Below, piece after piece: positions 53,105 to 63,884 of a DNA stretch of 64,000 nucleotides; positions within the stretch are counted from its first letter, which is position 1; each line of letters opens with the position of its first letter. Under the pieces are notes generated by a model. It was not told where the DNA came from. It was given only the letters and a program-made list of their open reading frames with translations, and did no database searches. A program made the translations under genes and the position numbers. The stretch comes from an uncultured Caldimonas sp. GTDB lineage: Bacteria > Pseudomonadota > Gammaproteobacteria > Burkholderiales > Burkholderiaceae. Location: assembly GCF_946480305.1 (NCBI RefSeq), contig NZ_CAMLJQ010000007.1, forward strand, positions 116,040-180,039. The letters run 5' to 3'.

Positions 53105-53549
53105 GATTGTGTCCAATTTTGTGTTCCAAGGGGCTTCAGCGTTGGCGCTGGACGCGAAGGGGCGGCTCTCCGTCCCGGCGCGCCATCGCGACGTGCTGTC
53201 CGCCATGGCACAAGGCCAGCTCACGATCACCAAGCACCCCGAAGGTTGTCTGATGGTCTTTCCTCGTCCCGCCTGGGAGAGCTTCCGCGACAAGATCGCA
53301 GCGCTGCCGATGTCGGCGGCCGGCTGGAAGCGCATCTTTCTCGGCAACGCGATGGACGTGGAAATCGACGCTTCTTCACGCGTGCTGATTTCTCCCGAAC
53401 TGCGTGCCGCCGCCGGCCTCACGAAAGACGTGATGCTGCTCGGCATGGGCAGCCACTTCGAGCTGTGGGATGCCGCCCGCTATGCGGCGCACGAGGCCGA
53501 GGTGATGCAGCAGGGCATGCCCGACGTGCTCAAGGACTTCAGCTTCTGA
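53103..53549 (+). CDS. mraZ: Transcriptional regulator MraZ
   Basis: 148 aa with two AbrB-like repeats, [14 protein letters not shown] at about residues 16-29 and [14 protein letters not shown] at about 87-100, each holding the DXXXR core. MraZ forms a ring-shaped oligomer that binds repeats at its own promoter and represses the dcw cluster. The GTG start at 53103 overlaps its own operator; the next codons give VSNFVFQGA, the usual start region. It is the first gene of the division and cell wall cluster. Confidence 0.95.
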   Translation: MIVSNFVFQGASALALDAKGRLSVPARHRDVLSAMAQGQLTITKHPEGCLMVFPRPAWESFRDKIAALPMSAAGWKRIFLGNAMDVEIDASSRVLISPELRAAAGLTKDVMLLGMGSHFELWDAARYAAHEAEVMQQGMPDVLKDFSF

Positions 53550-53557
53550 AGCCGGCC

Positions 53558-54508
53558 ATGCAAGGGGGGAACAACACATGGCAGCACCGCACGGTCTTGT
53601 TGCACGAGGCGGTGGATGCGCTCGTCACCGACCCGGGGGGGATCTACATCGACGGCACCTTCGGGCGCGGCGGCCACTCGCGGCTGCTGCTGTCGCGGCT
53701 GTCGGAGCGGGGGCGCGTGCTGGCCTTCGACAAGGATCCCGAGGCGGTGGCAGAAAGCACGCGGGTCCAAGACCCGCGTTTTTCCATTCAGCACGACAGC
53801 TTCGCGACCATGGCCGAGGCCTGTGCAGAGCGTGGCATTGCGAAGGTGAACGGCGTGCTGCTGGACCTGGGCGTCTCATCGCCGCAGATCGACAACCCCG
53901 CACGCGGGTTCAGCTTCCGCTTCGACGGACCGCTGGACATGCGCATGGACCCGACCCGCGGCGAGAGCGCGGCGGATTTCCTGGCGCGGGCCGATGACAA
54001 ACAGATTGCAGAGGTGATACGCAACTATGGGGAAGAACGGTTTGCTGTATCGATTGCAAAGGCGCTTGTTGCTCGCCGGGAAGGCGGGCGTCCTGTTCGA
54101 ACAACCGCCGAGCTTTCCGAAGTCGTGGCTCGTGCAGTCAAAACCCGCGAACCGGGCCAGGACCCTGCAACGCGCACGTTTCAGGCTCTTCGGATATTCG
54201 TCAACGCCGAGCTTGAGGAGCTCGAGCAGGGGCTGAGCCAGGCCCTTGAACTCCTCGCGCCAGGAGGCCGCTTGGTCGTCATCAGCTTCCACTCGCTGGA
54301 AGACCGCATCGTCAAGACTTTCATCGTGCGCCACAGCCGCCACGAGTTCGACCGCCGCGCGCCGTTTGCGCCGGTGCCGGAGCCGATGCTGAAGGCGATC
54401 GCGCGCATCAAGCCCGGCGAGGTCGAGGTGGCCGCCAATCCGCGCGCCCGCTCGGCGGTGCTGCGCGTGGCCGAACGCACAGAGTCGCTCGACCGGAGGC
54501 GCGCTTGA
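53558..54508 (+). CDS. rsmH: 16S rRNA (cytosine-1402-N4)-methyltransferase
   Basis: 316 aa. It methylates C1402 in the ribosomal decoding centre using SAM. SAM-binding [11 protein letters not shown] lies at about residues 29-39, then [12 protein letters not shown], and the family end [12 protein letters not shown]. The ATG at 53558 is 8 bp after mraZ. A longer frame with the same end exists upstream inside mraZ but is the wrong start. Its stop overlaps the TTG start of ftsL by 4 bp. Confidence 0.95.
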   Translation: MQGGNNTWQHRTVLLHEAVDALVTDPGGIYIDGTFGRGGHSRLLLSRLSERGRVLAFDKDPEAVAESTRVQDPRFSIQHDSFATMAEACAERGIAKVNGVLLDLGVSSPQIDNPARGFSFRFDGPLDMRMDPTRGESAADFLARADDKQIAEVIRNYGEERFAVSIAKALVARREGGRPVRTTAELSEVVARAVKTREPGQDPATRTFQALRIFVNAELEELEQGLSQALELLAPGGRLVVISFHSLEDRIVKTFIVRHSRHEFDRRAPFAPVPEPMLKAIARIKPGEVEVAANPRARSAVLRVAERTESLDRRRA

Positions 54509-54822
54509 GCCGCCTCAACATCGTGCTGTTCGTCGCGCTGGTGTTGAGCGGGCTGTACCTCGTGCGCGTGTCCTACGAAGCGCGCCGGCTGTTCGTGGAG
54601 GTCGAGCGTGCCCAGGCCGAGGAGCGCACGCTCGAGACCCAGTTCGAGCAACTGCAGATCGACAAGCGCGCTCAGGCCACGCCGCTGCGCGTCGAGAAGG
54701 TCGCGCGCGAAAAACTCCAGATGCGCACCGCCACGCCGGCGGTCACGCACTACGTCACCTATGCGGGTGCCGCCTCGGCGCCCGCTGCCGCTGCTTCGGC
54801 AGCCGAGGGGAGCCGGCCGTGA
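54505..54822 (+). CDS. ftsL: Cell division protein FtsL
   Basis: 105 aa bitopic membrane protein: one helix ([20 protein letters not shown]) followed by a periplasmic leucine-zipper-like coiled coil ([20 protein letters not shown]). It forms a complex with FtsB and FtsQ at the septum. The start is TTG overlapping the rsmH stop, with GGAGG 6-10 bases upstream. The stop overlaps the GTG of ftsI by 4 bp. The C-terminal Ala/Pro stretch is longer than in E. coli. Confidence 0.88.
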   Translation: MSRLNIVLFVALVLSGLYLVRVSYEARRLFVEVERAQAEERTLETQFEQLQIDKRAQATPLRVEKVAREKLQMRTATPAVTHYVTYAGAASAPAAAASAAEGSRP

Positions 54823-56627
54823 AGTTCTGGCCTGCCAGCAAGAAGAACGGCAAAGGCGGGCGCAACGAGCGGGCCAGGCAGGCCCAGGCTGTGCGTACCG
54901 TGATGTATGCCAGCAGCCCGCTGCTGGCCTCGAAAACCCCGCCGTGGCGTTCCAAGTTCCTGGTCGCGTGCATCGGGCTGGGCTTTTGCGTGCTCGTCGG
55001 TCGCGCGGTCTACATCCAGATCATCGGCACCGACTTCTACCAGCGCCAGGGCGAAAGCCGCTACGCGCGCACGCTCGACCTGCCGGCCAACCGCGGGCGC
55101 ATCATCGACCGCAACGGCCTGATCCTTGCCTCCAGCGTGCCGGCGCCATCGGTCTGGGCCATTCCGAAGGACCTCGAAGCGACCAAGACCCAGCGGCGCG
55201 AGCTGGCCAAGCTGCTCGGCATGACTGCGACCGAACTCGACAAGCGCCTGGCCGACAACCCCAACTTCGTCTGGCTCAAGCGCCAGGTCGACGAGAAGGT
55301 CGGCGAGCAGGTCAAGGCGCTGGGCCTCAAGGGCGTGCACCAGGTCAAGGAATACAAGCGCAAGTACCCCGAGGGTGAAGCGGTGGCGCACGTCGTCGGT
55401 TTCACCAATGTCGAAGACCGCGGGCAGGAGGGCATCGAGCTGGCCTTCCAGGATGAGCTCGCCGGCCGCAACGGCACGCGCCGCGTCATCAAGGACCGGC
55501 TCGGCCGCATCGTCGAAGACCTGGGCGAGAGCGTGAACCCGGTCGACGGCCGTGACATCGAGCTGTCGATCGACTCCAAGGTGCAGTTCTTCGCCTACCA
55601 GCGCGTGCGAGACGCCGTGGCCGAGCACAAGGCCAAGGCCGGCTCGGTGGTGGTGCTCGACGTGCAGACCGGCGAGGTGCTGGCGCTGGCCAACTACCCC
55701 AGCTTCACGCCGGGCGACCGCCGCAACCTGACCGGCGCGCAACTGCGCAACCGCGCGCTCACCGACACCTTCGAGCCCGGCTCGACGATGAAGCCCTTCA
55801 TTGCCGCGCTCGCAATGGACAGCGGGCGTGTCACTGCCAACACCACGATCAACACCGCACCGGGCTGGATGGTGGTCACCGGTTCCACCATTCGCGACTC
55901 GCATCGCCATGACATGCTGACGGTGGCCGAGGTGATCCAGAAGTCGAGCAACGTGGGCACCGTGAAGATGGCGATGCAGATGCCCGCGCGCGAGATGTGG
56001 GAGATGTTCACCGAGATCGGCCTGGGCCAGCGCCCGCAGTTGCGCTTCCCCGGTGTCGTCACGGGTCGTCTGCGCCCTTACAAGACCTGGCGCCCGATCG
56101 AACAGGCCACGATGAGCTATGGCTATGGCCTGTCGGCGTCGTTGTTCCAACTGGCGCGCGCCTACACCGTGTTTGCCCGTGACGGCGAACTGATCCCCGT
56201 GTCGCTGGTCAAAAACCCCGAGCCCGCCGGCGGCATCCGCGTGTTCACGCCGCGTACGGCCCAAGCGGTGCGCAAGATGCTCCAGATGGCCGCAGGCCCG
56301 GGTGGCACGGCGCCCAAGGCCCAGACCATCGGCTACTCGGTGGGCGGCAAGACCGGCACCGCGCGCAAGCAGGAAGGCAACGGCTATGCGGACAAGAAGT
56401 ACCGCTCCTGGTTCGTCGGCCTGGCCCCGGTGGACCGGCCCCGCATCGTCGTCGCCGTGATGATCGACGAGCCCAACAACGGCAAGTTCTACGGGGGCGA
56501 TGTGGCCGCACCGGTGTTCAGCGAAGTGGTGCAGCAGACGCTGCGCATGATGGGCGTGCAGCCCGATGTCGACGTGCAGCCGCAGATCGTCACGCAGCAG
56601 GTCGAAGCGGTCGAGGAAAGCTTCTGA
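54819..56627 (+). CDS. ftsI: Septal peptidoglycan transpeptidase FtsI (PBP3)
   Basis: 602 aa class B penicillin-binding protein. A cytoplasmic basic tail is followed by one helix (FLVACIGLGFCVLVGRAVY, about 46-64). The non-penicillin-binding pedestal starts with RGRIIDRNG. The transpeptidase domain has active-site S322 in STMK (322-325), SSN in KSSNVG, and the KTGT triad. It cross-links septal peptidoglycan. GTG start in a GTGA overlap with ftsL; stop overlaps the murE ATG by one base. Confidence 0.96.
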   Translation: MKFWPASKKNGKGGRNERARQAQAVRTVMYASSPLLASKTPPWRSKFLVACIGLGFCVLVGRAVYIQIIGTDFYQRQGESRYARTLDLPANRGRIIDRNGLILASSVPAPSVWAIPKDLEATKTQRRELAKLLGMTATELDKRLADNPNFVWLKRQVDEKVGEQVKALGLKGVHQVKEYKRKYPEGEAVAHVVGFTNVEDRGQEGIELAFQDELAGRNGTRRVIKDRLGRIVEDLGESVNPVDGRDIELSIDSKVQFFAYQRVRDAVAEHKAKAGSVVVLDVQTGEVLALANYPSFTPGDRRNLTGAQLRNRALTDTFEPGSTMKPFIAALAMDSGRVTANTTINTAPGWMVVTGSTIRDSHRHDMLTVAEVIQKSSNVGTVKMAMQMPAREMWEMFTEIGLGQRPQLRFPGVVTGRLRPYKTWRPIEQATMSYGYGLSASLFQLARAYTVFARDGELIPVSLVKNPEPAGGIRVFTPRTAQAVRKMLQMAAGPGGTAPKAQTIGYSVGGKTGTARKQEGNGYADKKYRSWFVGLAPVDRPRIVVAVMIDEPNNGKFYGGDVAAPVFSEVVQQTLRMMGVQPDVDVQPQIVTQQVEAVEESF

Positions 56628-58135
56628 TGCCGCTGCACACGCTCTCGTCACCCCAGGCCGCGCTCGAATGGTTGCGCTCGCGCGTGCGCGGCGAACTGCG
56701 CACCGACAGCCGGCTCGTGCAACCGGGCGACGCATTCATCGCATGGCCCGGCTATGCCACCGATGGCCGACGTTTCGTCGGCAAGGCGCTGGAGGCGGGC
56801 GCCGCGGCCTGTCTCGTCGAGGCGGACGGCGTGCGAGCCTTTGCCTTCGAAGACCTGTACGAAGACCAGGTGGCGGCGCTGGCCGACCTCAAGCCCGCCA
56901 CCGGCTGGATCGCCGACGGCTACTACGGTGAGCCGTCGAAGGTGCTCGACGTGGTCGCCACCACGGGCACCAACGGCAAGACATCGACCGCGTGGTGGAC
57001 GGCGCAGGCCTTGAGCCTGCTCGGTCGCCGCTGCGGCGTGATCGGCACGCTGGGGGTCGGCGAGCCGCCCTCGCGTGCGGTGCCGGAGGCCGCGATCGTC
57101 TCCACCGGGCTCACCACACCCGATCCGGTCACGTTGCATGCCTCGTTGCGCCGCTTCGTCGACCAGGGCCTGCGCGCCTGCGCGATCGAGGCCTCTTCCA
57201 TCGGCATCGTCGAACACCGGCTCGATGGGCTGCGCATCGCGGTGGCGTTGTTCACCAACTTCACGCGCGACCACCTCGACTACCACGGCGACATGGTCGC
57301 GTACTGGGCCGCGAAGGCGCAGCTCTTTGCATGGCCGGGCCTGCGGCATGCGGTGATCAACCTCGATGACCCCAAGGGTGCCGAGCTCGCCGCGCAACTC
57401 AAGGCCACGCCGGTGCAGGTGACCGGCTACGGCGTGGGCGGGCAGGGCGACCTGGTGGCGCACGACGTCGGCTACCACGACACGGGCCTCGGCTTCACGC
57501 TGCACGAGGGGCCGGCACAGGCGATGGTCAAGAGCACGTTGATCGGCGACTACAACGTCTCCAACCTGCTCGCCGTGATCGGCGGGTTGCGCGCGCTGGG
57601 TGTGCCGCTCGCGGACGCGGCGGCCGTGTGCGCCGAGCTGACCTCGGTGCCCGGCCGCATGCAGCGCGTCGCCGCAGCGGCGGGACCGCTGGCGGTCGTC
57701 GACTACGCCCACACGCCTGATGCGCTGGACAAGGCCCTCGGCGCGCTGAGGCCCCTGGCGGCCCAGCGTGGCGGCCGGCTGTGGTGCGTGTTCGGCTGCG
57801 GCGGCAACCGCGACGCGACCAAGCGCCCGCTGATGGGCGGCATCGCCCAACGCGGCGCCGACCGCGTGGTGGTGACCAGCGACAACCCCCGCCACGAAGC
57901 GCCGGAAGCGATCCTCGAGCACATCGTCGCCGGCATCCACGCCAGCGAGGCGGTGACCGTGGTCGCCGACCGCCGCGAGGCCATTGCACAGGCCCTGCAG
58001 CAGGCGGATGCACGCGATGTCGTGCTGATTGCCGGCAAGGGCCACGAGGACTATCAGGAAATTGCCGGCGTCAGGCACCCGTTCTCGGACGTGGCCGAGG
58101 CGCAGGCCGCATTGCAAAGGAGGGCCGCCGCATGA
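56627..58135 (+). CDS. murE: UDP-MurNAc-tripeptide synthetase MurE
   Basis: 502 aa Mur ligase adding the third stem amino acid. The P-loop is GTNGKTS (residues 114-120). The specificity motif DNPR at residues 419-422 indicates meso-diaminopimelate as substrate. The carbamylated lysine region and the C-terminal HEDYQE are also present. The start overlaps the ftsI stop by one base, and the stop overlaps the murF start by 4 bp. Confidence 0.96.
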   Translation: MPLHTLSSPQAALEWLRSRVRGELRTDSRLVQPGDAFIAWPGYATDGRRFVGKALEAGAAACLVEADGVRAFAFEDLYEDQVAALADLKPATGWIADGYYGEPSKVLDVVATTGTNGKTSTAWWTAQALSLLGRRCGVIGTLGVGEPPSRAVPEAAIVSTGLTTPDPVTLHASLRRFVDQGLRACAIEASSIGIVEHRLDGLRIAVALFTNFTRDHLDYHGDMVAYWAAKAQLFAWPGLRHAVINLDDPKGAELAAQLKATPVQVTGYGVGGQGDLVAHDVGYHDTGLGFTLHEGPAQAMVKSTLIGDYNVSNLLAVIGGLRALGVPLADAAAVCAELTSVPGRMQRVAAAAGPLAVVDYAHTPDALDKALGALRPLAAQRGGRLWCVFGCGGNRDATKRPLMGGIAQRGADRVVVTSDNPRHEAPEAILEHIVAGIHASEAVTVVADRREAIAQALQQADARDVVLIAGKGHEDYQEIAGVRHPFSDVAEAQAALQRRAAA

Positions 58136-59553
58136 TGACCCTGGCCCAGGCCCACACGCTGCTGCCGACGTCGACGCTGGTCGGCGACCCGAACGCGCAG
58201 ATCCTGCGCGTGCACAGCGACACCCGCACGCTCCAGCCCGGCGACCTGTTCGTCGCGCTCAAGGGCGAACGTTTCGACGCACACGACTTCCTGGCCCAGG
58301 CCAAGGCGGCTGGCGCCGTGGCGGCGATCGCCGAACGCGGGCTCGCCGAGGCAGGCTTGCCCGGTCTGCAGGTGCCCGACACCAAGCTCGCCTTGGGCGA
58401 CCTCGCGGCCGGCTGGCGGCGCCGTTTCCACCTGCCGCTGATCGCCGTGACCGGCAGCAACGGCAAGACGACCGTCACGCAGATGATTGCCTCCATCCTG
58501 CGGGCGTGGCTGGGCGACAGTGCGTTCTCGACCCAGGGCAACCTCAACAACGACATCGGGCTGCCGCTGACGCTGCTGCGCCTGCGTCAGGACGATGCCG
58601 CGTGGCATCGCGCCGGCGTGGTCGAGCTGGGCATGAACCACCCGGGCGAGATCGCCTACCTGGCGCGTATCGCCGCGCCCACGGTGGCGCTCGTCAACAA
58701 CGCGCAGCGTGAGCATCAGGAGTTCATGGCCACGGTCGAGGCGGTGGCGCGAGAGAACGGCGCCGTGATCGAAGCGCTGGGGCCGACCGGGGTCGCGGTG
58801 TTCCCGGCCGACGAACCGTATGCACCGCTGTGGCACCAGCTCGCCGCCGGCCGTCCGGTGCTGAGCTTTGCCCGCACGGGCGCTGCCGACGTGACCGGCG
58901 AGGCGGTGTGGGCGGGTGACCACTGGGCCTTGATGCTGCACACGCCAGCCGGCAGCGCGACGACACAACTGCGCATTGCCGGGGCCCACAACATCAAGAA
59001 CGCGCTGGCCGCGACGGCGTGCGCACTGGCCGCAGGCGTGCCGCTCGCGTCGATCGAACGCGGCCTGGCCGCCTTCGAGCCGGTCAAAGGGCGCTCGCAG
59101 ATCAAGCGCTTCGTCCGCAATGCTCGCAAGATCACGCTGGTCGACGACACCTACAACGCCAATCCGGACTCCATGCGGGCGGCGGTCGACGTGCTGGCCG
59201 AGATGCCCGGCCCGCGCTGGCTGGTGCTGGGCGACATGGGCGAGGTCGGCAACCAGGGCCCGGCCTTTCACCGCGAAGTCGGCGAGTACGCGAAGCAACG
59301 CGGCATCGATGCCCTGTGGGTGGCTGGCGACGCAATGCAGTACGCGGCGCAGGCCTTCGGTGCGGCGCGCCACTTTGCCGAAGTACCGCAGCTGATCGCA
59401 GCGCTCGACGAGCAGCCGGAAGCGGCCTGCGTGCTGGTGAAGGGATCGCGCTTCATGAAGATGGAACGGGTGGTCGAGGCGCTGGTGGCGCTGCCCGCCG
59501 GGAACGACCCCAACGCGCCGGGCGGCGCCGGTGCGGGAGCAACGCCATGCTGA
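58132..59553 (+). CDS. murF: UDP-MurNAc-pentapeptide synthetase MurF
   Basis: 473 aa. It adds D-Ala-D-Ala to the tripeptide precursor. The P-loop is TGSNGKTT near residues 107-114. Further family blocks are [27 protein letters not shown] and [11 protein letters not shown]. An AGGAGGG ribosome binding site lies about 10 bases before the ATG, inside murE. The stop lies 4 bp after the mraY ATG, so those genes overlap by 7 bp. Confidence 0.96.
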   Translation: MMTLAQAHTLLPTSTLVGDPNAQILRVHSDTRTLQPGDLFVALKGERFDAHDFLAQAKAAGAVAAIAERGLAEAGLPGLQVPDTKLALGDLAAGWRRRFHLPLIAVTGSNGKTTVTQMIASILRAWLGDSAFSTQGNLNNDIGLPLTLLRLRQDDAAWHRAGVVELGMNHPGEIAYLARIAAPTVALVNNAQREHQEFMATVEAVARENGAVIEALGPTGVAVFPADEPYAPLWHQLAAGRPVLSFARTGAADVTGEAVWAGDHWALMLHTPAGSATTQLRIAGAHNIKNALAATACALAAGVPLASIERGLAAFEPVKGRSQIKRFVRNARKITLVDDTYNANPDSMRAAVDVLAEMPGPRWLVLGDMGEVGNQGPAFHREVGEYAKQRGIDALWVAGDAMQYAAQAFGAARHFAEVPQLIAALDEQPEAACVLVKGSRFMKMERVVEALVALPAGNDPNAPGGAGAGATPC

Positions 59554-60725
59554 TCGGCCTCGCACAGTGGCTGCAGGGCCTGTCGCCGGACCTCGGCTTC
59601 CTGCGTGTCTTTCAATACCTGACCTTCCGCGCCGTGATGGCTGCGCTGACCGCGCTGCTGATCGGGCTGGTGTTCGGGCCGCTCGTGATCCGCAAGCTGA
59701 CCGAGCTGAAGATCGGCCAGCCGATCCGCGAATACGGTGTGCAGGCGCACCTGTCGAAGAGCGGCACGCCGACGATGGGTGGCGTGTTGATCCTGCTGTC
59801 GATCGCGATCTCCACGCTGCTGTGGTTCGACTGGACCAACCGCTTCGTCTGGATCGTGCTGATCGTCACGCTGGGCATGGGGGCCATCGGCTGGGTCGAC
59901 GACTGGCGCAAGGTGGTGCAGAAGAACCCGGAAGGCATGCGCTCGCGCGAGAAGTACTTCTGGCAGACGGTGATCGGCCTGGTGGCGGCGTTCTATCTCG
60001 CGTTCGCCGTGTCGGAGTCGTCGAACGTGCGGGTGCTGGAGCTGTTCGTGCGCTGGGTGCAGTCGGGTTTCTCGAATCCGCTGCCGCCGAATGCCGACCT
60101 GTTCCTGCCGTTCTTCAAGACCATCAGCTACCCGCTGGGCGTCTACGGCTTCATCATCCTCACCTATCTCGTGATCGTGGGTGCGAGCAACGCGGTCAAC
60201 CTCACCGACGGCCTGGACGGCCTGGCGATCATGCCGGTCGTGATGGTCGGCTCGGCGCTCGGCGTGTTCGCCTACGTGGTCGGCAACGCGGTTTATTCGA
60301 AGTACCTGATCTTCCCGTTCATCCCGGGCGTCGGCGAGTTGTTGATCTTCTGCGCCGCGATGGCGGGCGCGGGGCTGGCCTTCCTGTGGTTCAACACCCA
60401 TCCGGCCCAGGTGTTCATGGGCGACGTCGGCGCGCTGGCGCTGGGCGGTGCACTCGGCACCATCGCGGTCATCGTGCGCCAGGAGATCCTGCTCGCGGTG
60501 ATGGGCGGCATCTTCGTCGTCGAAGCGCTGTCGGTGATGTTGCAGGTCACGTATTTCAAGTACACGAAGAAGCGATACGGCGAAGGCCGCCGCATTCTCA
60601 AGATGGCGCCGCTGCACCACCACTTCGAGAAATCGGGCTGGAAGGAGACGCAGGTGGTCGTGCGCTTCTGGATCATCACGATGCTGCTGTGCCTCGTCGG
60701 CCTTGCATCGCTGAAGCTGCGGTAA
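59547..60725 (+). CDS. mraY: Phospho-MurNAc-pentapeptide transferase MraY
   Basis: 392 aa with ten predicted membrane helices. It transfers phospho-MurNAc-pentapeptide from UDP to undecaprenyl phosphate, giving lipid I. Visible blocks are [16 protein letters not shown] (about 69-84), GWVDDWRK with the Asp pair, [13 protein letters not shown] and PLHHHFE near the end. It overlaps murF by 7 bp, and murD follows after 7 bp. Confidence 0.97.
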   Translation: MLIGLAQWLQGLSPDLGFLRVFQYLTFRAVMAALTALLIGLVFGPLVIRKLTELKIGQPIREYGVQAHLSKSGTPTMGGVLILLSIAISTLLWFDWTNRFVWIVLIVTLGMGAIGWVDDWRKVVQKNPEGMRSREKYFWQTVIGLVAAFYLAFAVSESSNVRVLELFVRWVQSGFSNPLPPNADLFLPFFKTISYPLGVYGFIILTYLVIVGASNAVNLTDGLDGLAIMPVVMVGSALGVFAYVVGNAVYSKYLIFPFIPGVGELLIFCAAMAGAGLAFLWFNTHPAQVFMGDVGALALGGALGTIAVIVRQEILLAVMGGIFVVEALSVMLQVTYFKYTKKRYGEGRRILKMAPLHHHFEKSGWKETQVVVRFWIITMLLCLVGLASLKLR

Positions 60726-60732
60726 GAAACAG

Positions 60733-62616
60733 ATGAAGGACTTGCAAGGCACCACGGTACTCGTGCTCGGGCTCGGGGAGTCCGGTCTCGCGATGGCGCG
60801 CTGGAGCGCACGTTGCGGCGCCGCGGTGCGCGTGTGGGACTCGCGCGAGCAGCCGCCGCATGCCGAGGCGCTGAAGCAGCACGTGCCGCACGCGCAGCTG
60901 TTGACCGGCGAGCTGGGGGTGGAGGCGCTCGACGGCGTGCAGCGCGTGCTGAAGAGCCCGGGCCTTGCCCCCAACGACACGCGTCTGGCTGCGCTGTTCG
61001 CTCACGCCCGTGAGCGGGCCATTGCCGTGCAAGGCGAGCTCGACCTGTTCGCGCGGGCGCTGGCCGACTTGAAGGCAGAGCGGGGTTATGCGCCCAAGGT
61101 CGTCGCCATCACCGGCACCAACGGCAAGACGACCACCACCTCGATGGCCGCGCTGCTGATCGGCCGCACCGGCAAGCGTGTCGGCATGGCCGGCAACATC
61201 GGGCCGACCATGCTGCAGACGCTGGCCGAGGCGCTGGATCTGGAGCCCGAGGCGCAGGCTGAGCCCGAAGCCACCGAGACCGAACTGCCAGCCGCTGCCG
61301 TGCCGGAAGCGATGCCCGCCGCCGAGGAGCCGGCGGTCGACCCGGATGTCGCGCTCGAGGCCGAAGCCTCGATCGATCCGACCGAGGACGATCTGGCAGC
61401 CTTGCAGGCGCTCGACGGTATCGAGGCCGCACCCGACGCGGATGCCTCTGCCGAGGCCACCGATCTGCCTGCCGCCGAGGTGGCCGAGCCGGCCCCGGCC
61501 GAAACCGCTGCGGTCGCGGACGACGAAGCGAGCGCACTCGCCACGCTGGTGCCGCCGCCCCCGCCCGCGCCGGTCTTCGAGCACTTGCCCGACGTGTGGG
61601 TGCTCGAACTCTCCAGCTTCCAGCTCGACGGTGTGCAGGGCTTCGAGCCGAACGCCGCCACCGTGCTCAACATCACCCAGGACCACCTCGACTGGCACGG
61701 CTCGCTCGAAGCCTACGCGGCCGCGAAGGCGCGCATCTTCGGCAAGGACACCGTGATGGTGATCAACCGCGACGACCCGCTCGTCGAAGCGATGATCCCG
61801 CCGCCGCAGACGGTGAAGGGCGCGCGGGGCCGCCCGGCGCGCATCGTCGAGCGGCACGTGGTGCGCTTCGGCCTCGATGCACCCAAGCGCCCGGGCGACT
61901 ATGGGCTGGTCGTCGAGAACGGCATGGCCTGGCTCGTGCGCGCGATGGAAGCCGACGAGACGATGAAGTCCGGCCGCACGCGCCGCCGCGACGACGAGGA
62001 AGAAGAGCTGCACATCCAACGCCTGATGCCGGCCGATGCGCTGCGCGTGCGGGGACGGCACAACGCCGCCAACGCGCTGGCGGCGCTGGCGCTGGCCACC
62101 TCGATCGGCTGCCCGCTGGCGCCGATGCTGCACGGGCTGCGGGAATACGCGGGCGAGCCGCACCGGGTGGAGTACGTGGCCACCGTCAACGCCATCGACT
62201 TCTTCGATGACAGCAAGGGCACCAATGTCGGTGCGACGGTTGCCGCGCTCAACGGCCTGGGGCTGGACCGTGCGCCCGCCAAGCTGGCGGTGATCCTGGG
62301 CGGCGACGGCAAAGGGCAGGACTTTGCGCCGCTGGCCGAGCCGATCGCGCGGCATGCGCGTTTCGTTGCGCTGATCGGCCGCGATGCCGAAGCCATCGAA
62401 CAGGTGCTGGGCGGCACCGGTGTGCCGACGCATCGTTTCGAGACGCTGCAGGCCGCCACACGCGCGTGTGCCGAGCGTGCCCATGCGGGCGACGCGGTGC
62501 TGTTGAGCCCGGCCTGCGCCAGCCTCGACATGTTCCGCAACTACGGCCACCGTGCCGAAGTGTTCGTGGCCGAGGTGCAGGCGATGGCGTCCGACCAAGG
62601 GGAGATCGCGTCGTGA
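60733..62616 (+). CDS. murD: UDP-MurNAc-L-alanine:D-glutamate ligase MurD with an acidic insertion
   Basis: 627 aa, far longer than the usual 430-460. The N-terminal domain and P-loop GTNGKTTT are normal, as is AGNIGPTM (about 152-160). Between that and VLELSSFQL (from residue 290), where E. coli has about 20 residues, there are roughly 120, very rich in Ala, Glu, Pro and Asp. A second, basic/acidic insertion ([11 protein letters not shown]) precedes the C-terminal domain, which ends normally. All catalytic blocks remain, so activity is expected. The frame is continuous, with uniform codon use. The insert probably forms a disordered loop. The stop overlaps ftsW by 4 bp. Confidence 0.94.
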   Translation: MKDLQGTTVLVLGLGESGLAMARWSARCGAAVRVWDSREQPPHAEALKQHVPHAQLLTGELGVEALDGVQRVLKSPGLAPNDTRLAALFAHARERAIAVQGELDLFARALADLKAERGYAPKVVAITGTNGKTTTTSMAALLIGRTGKRVGMAGNIGPTMLQTLAEALDLEPEAQAEPEATETELPAAAVPEAMPAAEEPAVDPDVALEAEASIDPTEDDLAALQALDGIEAAPDADASAEATDLPAAEVAEPAPAETAAVADDEASALATLVPPPPPAPVFEHLPDVWVLELSSFQLDGVQGFEPNAATVLNITQDHLDWHGSLEAYAAAKARIFGKDTVMVINRDDPLVEAMIPPPQTVKGARGRPARIVERHVVRFGLDAPKRPGDYGLVVENGMAWLVRAMEADETMKSGRTRRRDDEEEELHIQRLMPADALRVRGRHNAANALAALALATSIGCPLAPMLHGLREYAGEPHRVEYVATVNAIDFFDDSKGTNVGATVAALNGLGLDRAPAKLAVILGGDGKGQDFAPLAEPIARHARFVALIGRDAEAIEQVLGGTGVPTHRFETLQAATRACAERAHAGDAVLLSPACASLDMFRNYGHRAEVFVAEVQAMASDQGEIAS

Positions 62617-63884
62617 GCACGACCGCCACTTCCGGCTGGAACGCCTTCAAGGCACGGCTCGCAGCCGTGAAGCTGCCCTGGTTCGGGCGCGATGGCGGGG
62701 GCAAGGACCTGCCGGTGCGCGACTGGGTCTCCACCGGGCAGCCGACGCGTGTGCAGGGCTTCGACACGGCCATGGTGTGGATGATCGTCGCGCTGCTCGC
62801 GCTCGGCATGGTGATGGTCTATTCCGCCTCCATCGCGCTGCCCGACAACCCTCGATTTGCGCGCTACGCGTCGACGCACTTCCTGACGCGCCATGCGCTG
62901 TCGATCGGGCTGGCCTTCGTGGCAGGGCTCGTCGTGGTGCAGATCCCGATGCAGGTCTGGGAGAAGTACGCGCCGTGGCTGTTCGTGGGCTCGCTGCTGC
63001 TGTTGATCCTGGTGCTCATCCCGTTCATCGGCAAGGGCGTCAACGGCGCGCGCCGGTGGATTCCGCTGGGCTTCCTGAACTTCCAGCCGTCCGAACTGGC
63101 CAAGTTGGCGATCGCGGTCTATGCGGCCGACTACATGGTCCGCAAGATGGACGTGAAGGAGCGCTTCTTCCGCGCGGTGATGCCGATGGCGGTGGCCGTC
63201 GGCGTGGTCGGCCTGCTGCTGCTGGCCGAGCCCGACATGGGCGCCTTCATGGTGATCGCCGTGATCGCGATGGGCATCCTGTTCCTCGGCGGCGTGAACG
63301 GGCGCATGTTCTTCCTGATCACGGCGGTGCTGGTCGGTGCCTTCGTGGTCATGATCGCGTTCAGCGACTGGCGGCGCGAGCGCATCTTCGCGTATCTCAA
63401 CCCGTGGGACGAGAAGTACACGCTGGGCAAGGCCTACCAGCTGTCCCACTCGCTGATCGCGTTCGGCCGTGGTGAGATCTTCGGCCAGGGCCTGGGCTCC
63501 AGCGTCGAGAAGTTGCACTACCTGCCCGAGGCGCACACCGATTTCCTGCTCGCGGTGATCGGCGAGGAGCTCGGCTTCATCGGCGTGGCCGCGGTGATCT
63601 TCGCGTTCTTCTGGCTGACGCGGCGCATCTTCCACATCGGCCGGCAGGCGATCGCGCTCGACCGCGTGTTCTCCGGCCTCGTTGCGCAGGGCATCGGCAT
63701 CTGGATGGGCGGGCAGGCCTTCATCAACATGGGTGTGAACCTGGGCGTGCTGCCGACCAAGGGGTTGACGCTGCCGCTGATGAGCTATGGCGGCTCGGCG
63801 ATCTTGCTGAACTGCATTGCGTTGGCTGTTGTCCTGCGTGTCGATTTGGAAAACAGACAGTTGATGCGAGGAGGCCGAGCATGA
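62613..63884 (+). CDS. ftsW: Septal lipid II polymerase FtsW
   Basis: 423 aa SEDS-family glycosyltransferase that works with FtsI at the septum. A hydrophilic N-terminal extension of about 50 residues is followed by about ten membrane helices. Recognisable parts are [37 protein letters not shown] and [17 protein letters not shown]. The start is GTG in a GTGA overlap with murD. The last codons (QLMRGGRA) fall in an 86-bp sequence that is repeated right after the gene. Confidence 0.95.
   Translation: MSTTATSGWNAFKARLAAVKLPWFGRDGGGKDLPVRDWVSTGQPTRVQGFDTAMVWMIVALLALGMVMVYSASIALPDNPRFARYASTHFLTRHALSIGLAFVAGLVVVQIPMQVWEKYAPWLFVGSLLLLILVLIPFIGKGVNGARRWIPLGFLNFQPSELAKLAIAVYAADYMVRKMDVKERFFRAVMPMAVAVGVVGLLLLAEPDMGAFMVIAVIAMGILFLGGVNGRMFFLITAVLVGAFVVMIAFSDWRRERIFAYLNPWDEKYTLGKAYQLSHSLIAFGRGEIFGQGLGSSVEKLHYLPEAHTDFLLAVIGEELGFIGVAAVIFAFFWLTRRIFHIGRQAIALDRVFSGLVAQGIGIWMGGQAFINMGVNLGVLPTKGLTLPLMSYGGSAILLNCIALAVVLRVDLENRQLMRGGRA

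Noticed and set aside
60733..62616. Frameshift or gene fusion to explain the long MurD
   Set aside because: The frame is continuous, the Mur ligase blocks occur once and in the right order, and the extra residues lie in loops. An insertion is the simpler reading.
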